This document shows, piece after piece, positions 1-5,115 of a DNA stretch of 5,115 nt. The notes below the pieces were generated by a model that ran no database searches, was not told the origin of the DNA, and saw only the letters and a program-made list of their open reading frames with translations. The stretch comes from CAZAQS01 sp046485135. Its GTDB lineage: Bacteria; Chloroflexota; Anaerolineae; Anaerolineales; UBA4823. The position numbers and the translations under genes were made by a program. Within the stretch, counting starts at the first letter, position 1, and each line of letters starts with the position of its first letter. The stretch is taken from assembly GCA_046485135.1 (NCBI GenBank), contig JAWOHN010000229.1:1-5115 (forward strand), read 5' to 3'.

Positions 1-3130
<3,130 letters not shown>

Positions 3131-3147
3131 CAAGACCGGTGGTGCAA

Positions 3148-3204
3148 AACGTCCCGCAGGTTTGCCTAAATCAAATCTAAGCGCAAATAAACCTGCGGGA
3201 CGTT
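3148..3204. terminator. Perfect 16-bp inverted repeat between convergent genes, putative bidirectional terminator
   Basis: Left arm AACGTCCCGCAGGTTT (3148-3163) and right arm AAACCTGCGGGACGTT (3189-3204) are exact reverse complements separated by 25 nt. The element starts 17 nt after the pullulanase stop and lies 20 nt past the stop of the minus-strand exported protein gene, where a shared terminator is expected. On the minus strand the stem ends in TTTT, a weak U tract. On the plus strand CATG follows, so plus-strand termination would be non-canonical. A dispersed intergenic repeat is the alternative reading. Confidence 0.55.
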
Positions 3205-3219
3205 CATGTATGGTTATTT

Positions 3220-3242
3220 GAGGGTTAATCGATATAACCCTC
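3220..3242. other. 8-bp stem-loop overlapping the 3' end of the exported protein gene
   Basis: GAGGGTTA (3220-3227) and TAACCCTC (3235-3242) are exact reverse complements with a 7-nt loop, ATCGATA. The stem covers the TAA stop codon of the minus-strand gene and its last codons. No U tract follows on either strand. It may act with the larger repeat at 3148-3204 as a 3'-end structure or processing barrier, but it could also be a chance palindrome. Confidence 0.3.
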
Positions 3243-3767
3243 GCACGAGACATTGGGGTTCCAGTCCGCGAACACGCCGTTGGGGTTGGTTTTCCAAGCC
3301 CAGACATGCAGTTCATAAAAGGCGGGCATGCCGTAGCGATTTGGACTGCCTACGTAGTTGAATACCTGCCCCATTAGCACCGGCGGGGAATCGTTGTTTG
3401 CATTCCAATCGTCGGCCAGGACGAGATATTCCACGGCCACCAGGTTGTAGCGACCGTTCTTCTCTTCATAAACCAACACCTCGGGTTGCATCGGGTCCAG
3501 GAGACCGTCGCCAACCAGGCTGCCATTGGGGAAATGGACGCCCATGGCCCCTTCCTGAGGTCCGCTGACACAGCCCAGGAACTTGCCATAGCCAGCTGCC
3601 TCGGCCTCCGACAAATTTTTATAGATTCCTGCAGCATTGCGGACGGTCTCAACCAGATTGTTGGCGGGTTGCTCCTGTTGATGGTTGCTGTCTCCCATAG
3701 CGATGCTCAACAAGGCCAGTAACGACAGAGCTACTAGGGTGATGAAAATGTACTTTCTTTCCTTCAT
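3225..3767 (-). CDS. Exported conserved protein of unknown function
   Basis: The 180-residue protein starts at ATG 3767, preceded by AAGGAG (3782-3777) at 9 nt. The open frame extends further upstream, but that part reads as non-protein-like and has no ribosome binding site, so this start is preferred. MKERK followed by a hydrophobic core (residues 6-23) and AMG is a good Sec signal peptide; no lipobox cysteine is present. The mature part begins with a short helix (NLVETVRNAAGIYKNLSEAEAAGY). It then has GCVSGP, GAMGVHFPN, a strand-rich centre (PEVLVYEEKNGRYNLVAVEYLV), a GMPAFYELHVWAW motif and NPNVSC near the end. I recall similar exported proteins in other bacteria without an assigned function. 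C66 and C175 could form a disulfide, and H78 and H153 sit in the most conserved-looking motifs, so a ligand or metal site is possible (inference). It follows the minus-strand DUF4242 gene by 61 nt and is probably cotranscribed with it. Confidence 0.85.
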   Translation of the reverse strand: MKERKYIFITLVALSLLALLSIAMGDSNHQQEQPANNLVETVRNAAGIYKNLSEAEAAGYGKFLGCVSGPQEGAMGVHFPNGSLVGDGLLDPMQPEVLVYEEKNGRYNLVAVEYLVLADDWNANNDSPPVLMGQVFNYVGSPNRYGMPAFYELHVWAWKTNPNGVFADWNPNVSCEGYID

Positions 3768-3802
3768 TTTAGTTTTCTCCTTTGGATTCGAATACGATAC
3801 AA

Positions 3803-3812
3803 ACAATATTGT
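3803..3812. promoter_or_regulatory. 10-bp palindrome in the gap between the DUF4242 gene and the exported protein gene
   Basis: ACAATATTGT is a perfect palindrome, flanked by ATAC (3797-3800) and GTAT (3813-3816), which extend the dyad imperfectly with a one-base shift. It lies in the 61-nt gap, 36 nt upstream of the exported protein start. It could be an operator or an mRNA structure. The region is AT-rich, so chance is a real alternative. Confidence 0.2.
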
Positions 3813-3828
3813 GTATGGGTTACTACAT

Positions 3829-4122
3829 CTACCCGAAGCGTTCCACCCGCAGCTTTTGCGTGTCTCCGCTGGGTAAGATCTCCTCGCCGACTTCAATGAT
3901 TACGTCGGCCGGGATTCTGGCTCGTTCGGCTGCCTTACGAATTGATTCCGCACTGGTAGCTTCATAAAGACAAAAAGTCTTGGTCTTATCAACGCTCAAG
4001 AAGGAAACCAGCCAACGCACACTTTCTTGATCGTTGATTTCATTGATCGCGGCAGCCCCTGCGGGAGTAACTTGCAGCTTTTCTTGATACGCTTTACCAA
4101 ATTTGTACAAATCGTGGTACAT
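3829..4122 (-). CDS. DUF4242 family small protein (copy A)
   Basis: The 97-residue cytoplasmic protein starts at ATG 4122, preceded by a strong AAAGGAGG (4136-4129) at 6 nt. The longer frame up to 4179 lacks such a site and is rejected. It belongs to the DUF4242 family (PF14026): a small alpha/beta protein whose typical features SFLSVDKTKTFCLYEA, IRKAAERARIPAD and IIEVGEEI are all present. Known from memory: a Streptomyces member (SCO4226) was reported to bind nickel; whether this copy does is unknown. It is about 65% identical without internal gaps to the copy at 4491-4778 (62 of 95 positions, counted by hand). The first strand differs: the usual MPxYLIER-type start is replaced by MYHDLYKFGK, two residues longer. 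It is the first gene of a likely two-gene minus-strand unit with the exported protein. No signal peptide is visible. Confidence 0.88.
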   Translation of the reverse strand: MYHDLYKFGKAYQEKLQVTPAGAAAINEINDQESVRWLVSFLSVDKTKTFCLYEATSAESIRKAAERARIPADVIIEVGEEILPSGDTQKLRVERFG

Positions 4123-4165
4123 GATTGGCCTCCTTTGCTGATCTCCCATCAAACCGTGTGATACA

Positions 4166-4174
4166 GTTATAGCA
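4166..4174 (-). promoter_or_regulatory. Candidate extended -10 promoter for DUF4242 copy A
   Basis: Read on the minus strand, TGCTATAAC (4174-4166) fits the extended -10 pattern TGnTATAAT with one mismatch. Transcription would begin near 4159 and give a leader of roughly 37 nt before ATG 4122, which includes the ribosome binding site. No convincing -35 hexamer lies at the usual distance, as is common for extended -10 promoters. The surrounding AT richness raises the chance of a false hit. Confidence 0.35.
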
Positions 4175-4204
4175 ATCAATAGTATTTAGATCGTATTTAT
4201 CTTC

Positions 4205-4223
4205 ATATATTCAGGATATATTC
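4205..4223. repeat. 8-bp direct repeat with 11-bp period in the divergent region
   Basis: ATATATTC occurs at 4205-4212 and again at 4216-4223, separated by AGG, so the period is 11 bp, about one helical turn. It lies about 30 bp upstream of the candidate promoter of copy A, where an activator could bind. It is short and AT-rich, so it may be coincidental. Confidence 0.3.
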
Positions 4224-4227
4224 CAAA

Positions 4228-4455
4228 TACCAGCAGATTGGCATAGCCGATTTGGATGGCATCTATGGCACTCATATGTTTACCATTCGCCGAGAGCAAG
4301 GACGAATAAAAGAAGTTGCCCCGTTCGTAAAGCATGTTGTCGCCAATAACCCTAAATCGTCATCCTGGCGCCCCGGCCTGACATTGATCTACTGCCTTTT
4401 GGGTCAGTGGAATGAGTGCCAGAGTAAGAAGAATTTTTGTCACTACTCGGCCTGA
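4228..4455 (+). pseudogene. Remnant of a TPR-type signalling protein (AAA/cyclase/LuxR-like C-terminal region)
   Basis: The open frame reads QQIGIADLDG, then IYGTHMFTIRREQGRIKEVA, a variable stretch, and SWRPGLTLIYCLLGQWNECQ. I recognise the pattern (G-x-QMFxxRREQGRL...WRPGLALxYxxLG) from the C-terminal TPR-like region of large bacterial signalling proteins with an ATPase core, such as adenylate cyclase, LuxR-type or BTAD regulators. Only about 60 recognisable residues remain. There is no upstream domain, no ATG with a ribosome binding site (the only near-start, TTG 4252, has none), and the frame ends at TGA 4453-4455 in a non-homologous tail, SKKNFCHYSA. A shift into the next frame (EEFLSLLGLSKP from 4428) looks somewhat more family-like, suggesting frameshift decay. 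It ends 35 nt before DUF4242 copy B, which hints that a regulator gene once preceded that gene. A small expressed protein is less likely. Confidence 0.5.
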
Positions 4456-4490
4456 GCAAGCCCAGCGGATATTAGAAAAGGAGAAACCGC

Positions 4491-4778
4491 ATGCCAATCT
4501 ATCTGATAGAACGAAATTTTGCTGAACAGCTGGAAGTGACGCCTGAAGGTGCAGCAGAGATCAAGTTGATCAATGATCAGGAAAGCGTCCGCTGGTTGAT
4601 ATCGTTTCTGAGTGTGGATAAAAAGAAAACCTTTTGCCTTTACGAGGCTTCCAGCGCGGAAGCCATCCGTGAGGCAGCCCGGCGAGCTGGGATCCCCGCA
4701 GATACGATTATCGAGGTGGGTGAAGAGATTTTCCCCAGCGGAGCAATCAATCCGGTCAACGTCGAGCGTTACAGCTAG
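4491..4778 (+). CDS. DUF4242 family small protein (copy B)
   Basis: The 95-residue cytoplasmic protein starts at ATG 4491, with AAAAGGAG (4476-4483) ending 7 nt upstream. It matches the DUF4242 (PF14026) pattern from the first residue: MPIYLIERNF, then VTPEGAAEIKLINDQESVRW, SFLSVDKKKTFCLYEASSAE, AIREAARRAGIPADTIIEVG, EEIFPSG. A small alpha/beta fold is expected; no enzymatic activity can be assigned. A nickel-binding Streptomyces member is the only biochemical lead I know. It is the more typical of the two copies, since copy A has lost the YLIER start. In two compared blocks (24 codons) the copies differ by 15 synonymous changes and one replacement, so both are real, constrained genes. It is divergent from copy A and convergent with the epimerase fragment, with 25 nt between the stops. 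Confidence 0.9.
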   Translation: MPIYLIERNFAEQLEVTPEGAAEIKLINDQESVRWLISFLSVDKKKTFCLYEASSAEAIREAARRAGIPADTIIEVGEEIFPSGAINPVNVERYS

Positions 4779-4803
4779 AGATAATTAAGCGTAAAAGGGG
4801 GGA

Positions 4804-5034
4804 TTATCTGCTCCTGTTTCTCCTCTGCCACAGTAACAGCCCAAGCGCAGCTCCGGTGATCAGGGCAGCCGCTTTCTTCTGCTGCGGGGTGGCAGCAAGG
4901 ATGGGTTGGCGACTGGCCGCGATATGAGCAAAGGTCTCGCGAAAACCGTCTTCCAATGGGCGCGTTTGCCAGCCCAATTCCTGTTGCGCTTTGGCAGAGC
5001 TGGCCAGAAAAGTGGTGCCCATAATATTGGCGCC
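4804..5034 (-). CDS. NAD-dependent epimerase/dehydratase, C-terminal fragment with membrane tail (5' truncated)
   Basis: About 76 residues of the C-terminus are visible, ending at TAA 4806-4804. GANIMGTTFLASSAKAQQEL, then GWQTRPLEDGFRETFAHIAA, is the typical end of extended short-chain dehydrogenases acting on nucleotide sugars or similar substrates (xxKAxxELGWxPRPLEEGLRET). The NAD-binding and catalytic parts would lie further right but are absent: in this frame the next codons turn into unrelated Pro/Ala-rich sequence and a TGA at 5070-5068. The ATG at 5022 is internal to the family pattern, not a true start. After the enzyme part come PQQKK, a hydrophobic helix (AAALITGAALGLLLW) and QRRNRSR, so the protein probably has a C-terminal membrane tail with a cytoplasmic basic end. 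The break at about 5035 coincides with the start of an unrelated coding fragment on the other strand. Confidence 0.7.
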   Translation of the reverse strand, partial: GANIMGTTFLASSAKAQQELGWQTRPLEDGFRETFAHIAASRQPILAATPQQKKAAALITGAALGLLLWQRRNRSR

Positions 5035-5036
5035 AT

Positions 5037-5115
5037 GACAAGAAGACGGTGCGGGTGGCCGGGCCGTTCACCGTGGAGAGCCTGTCGCCGCACCGCGTGC
5101 TGGCGGTGGACGAAA
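5037..5115 (+). CDS. DNA methyltransferase-like protein, internal fragment (partial at both ends)
   Basis: In the frame starting at 5037 the sequence reads DKKTVRVAGPFTVESLSPHR, then VLAVDE, running off the right edge. The core VRVAGPFTVESLSPHR is familiar from the middle of large site-specific (adenine) DNA methyltransferases of the Mod-like type; this is from memory, and catalytic motifs are not in the window. There is no start codon or ribosome binding site: the frame extends left only to a TAA at 5022-5024, through codons that also belong to the epimerase on the opposite strand. Nearly every third codon position here is G or C, unlike the DUF4242 genes and stronger than in the pullulanase. 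The fragment therefore seems joined to the epimerase end by a rearrangement or an assembly error. Confidence 0.55.

Larger units (their letters stand above)
4123..4490. other. 368-bp divergent intergenic region between the two DUF4242 genes
   Basis: This is the longest stretch without an intact gene. The half nearer copy A (4140-4230) is markedly AT-rich and holds its candidate promoter and the ATATATTC direct repeat. The half nearer copy B (4228-4455) is the decayed TPR-protein remnant. Copy B has no convincing -35/-10 pair; TTGTCA at 4437-4442 is -35-like but has no partner at a proper distance. I see no tRNA, riboswitch or CRISPR repeat here. Confidence 0.6.

Noticed and set aside
3768..3896. 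A 43-residue N-terminal extension of the exported protein
   Set aside because: It would bury the signal peptide, overlaps the end of DUF4242 copy A, and lacks the AAGGAG site that precedes ATG 3767.
4123..4179. A 19-residue extension of DUF4242 copy A
   Set aside because: The family starts near the internal ATG 4122, which has an excellent AAAGGAGG at 6 nt; the extension would cover that site.
4779..4809. AGATAAT / ATTATCT inverted repeat between copy B and the epimerase as a terminator
   Set aside because: The stem is only 7 bp and nearly all A/T, the spacer is 17 nt, and no U tract follows; too weak to call.
4775..5093. Two further minus-strand open frames overlapping the epimerase fragment
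   Set aside because: They are other frames of the same DNA; only the frame ending at 4804 gives a recognisable protein family pattern.

Overview
The window looks like bacterial DNA from a Chloroflexota (Anaerolineae-like) genome, probably a metagenomic contig. This is inference from protein style: a large surface pullulanase with a Pro/Thr linker and a C-terminal membrane anchor without LPXTG, small DUF4242 proteins, and an epimerase with a basic membrane tail. No rRNA or tRNA is present to settle the taxonomy.

Layout: (1) 1-3130, plus strand: a pullulanase-type GH13 enzyme open at the left edge, with all catalytic motifs intact, ending in a linker and a transmembrane anchor. (2) 3131-3224: a short gap between convergent genes with a perfect 16-bp inverted repeat and a second hairpin that runs over the next stop codon. 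(3) 3225-4122, minus strand: a likely two-gene unit, a DUF4242 protein followed 61 nt later by an exported protein of unknown function. (4) 4123-4490: a 368-bp AT-rich divergent region with a candidate extended -10 promoter, an 8-bp direct repeat and a decayed coding remnant resembling the C-terminal TPR region of large AAA/cyclase/LuxR-type signalling proteins. (5) 4491-4778, plus strand: a second DUF4242 gene, about 65% identical to the first. (6) 4804-~5034, minus strand: the C-terminal part of an NAD-dependent epimerase. (7) ~5037-5115, plus strand: a very GC-rich piece of a DNA methyltransferase-like gene that begins mid-protein.

The pullulanase would debranch alpha-1,6-linked glucans outside the cell. 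The two DUF4242 paralogues and the exported protein form the least understood and most interesting part. They lie around a decayed regulator-like fragment, and the codon differences between the paralogues show that both are kept under purifying selection. The last ~80 bases look like a breakpoint: two unrelated genes in opposite orientations are both cut within a few bases of each other and base composition changes abruptly. Assembly chimerism should be considered before any biological reading.
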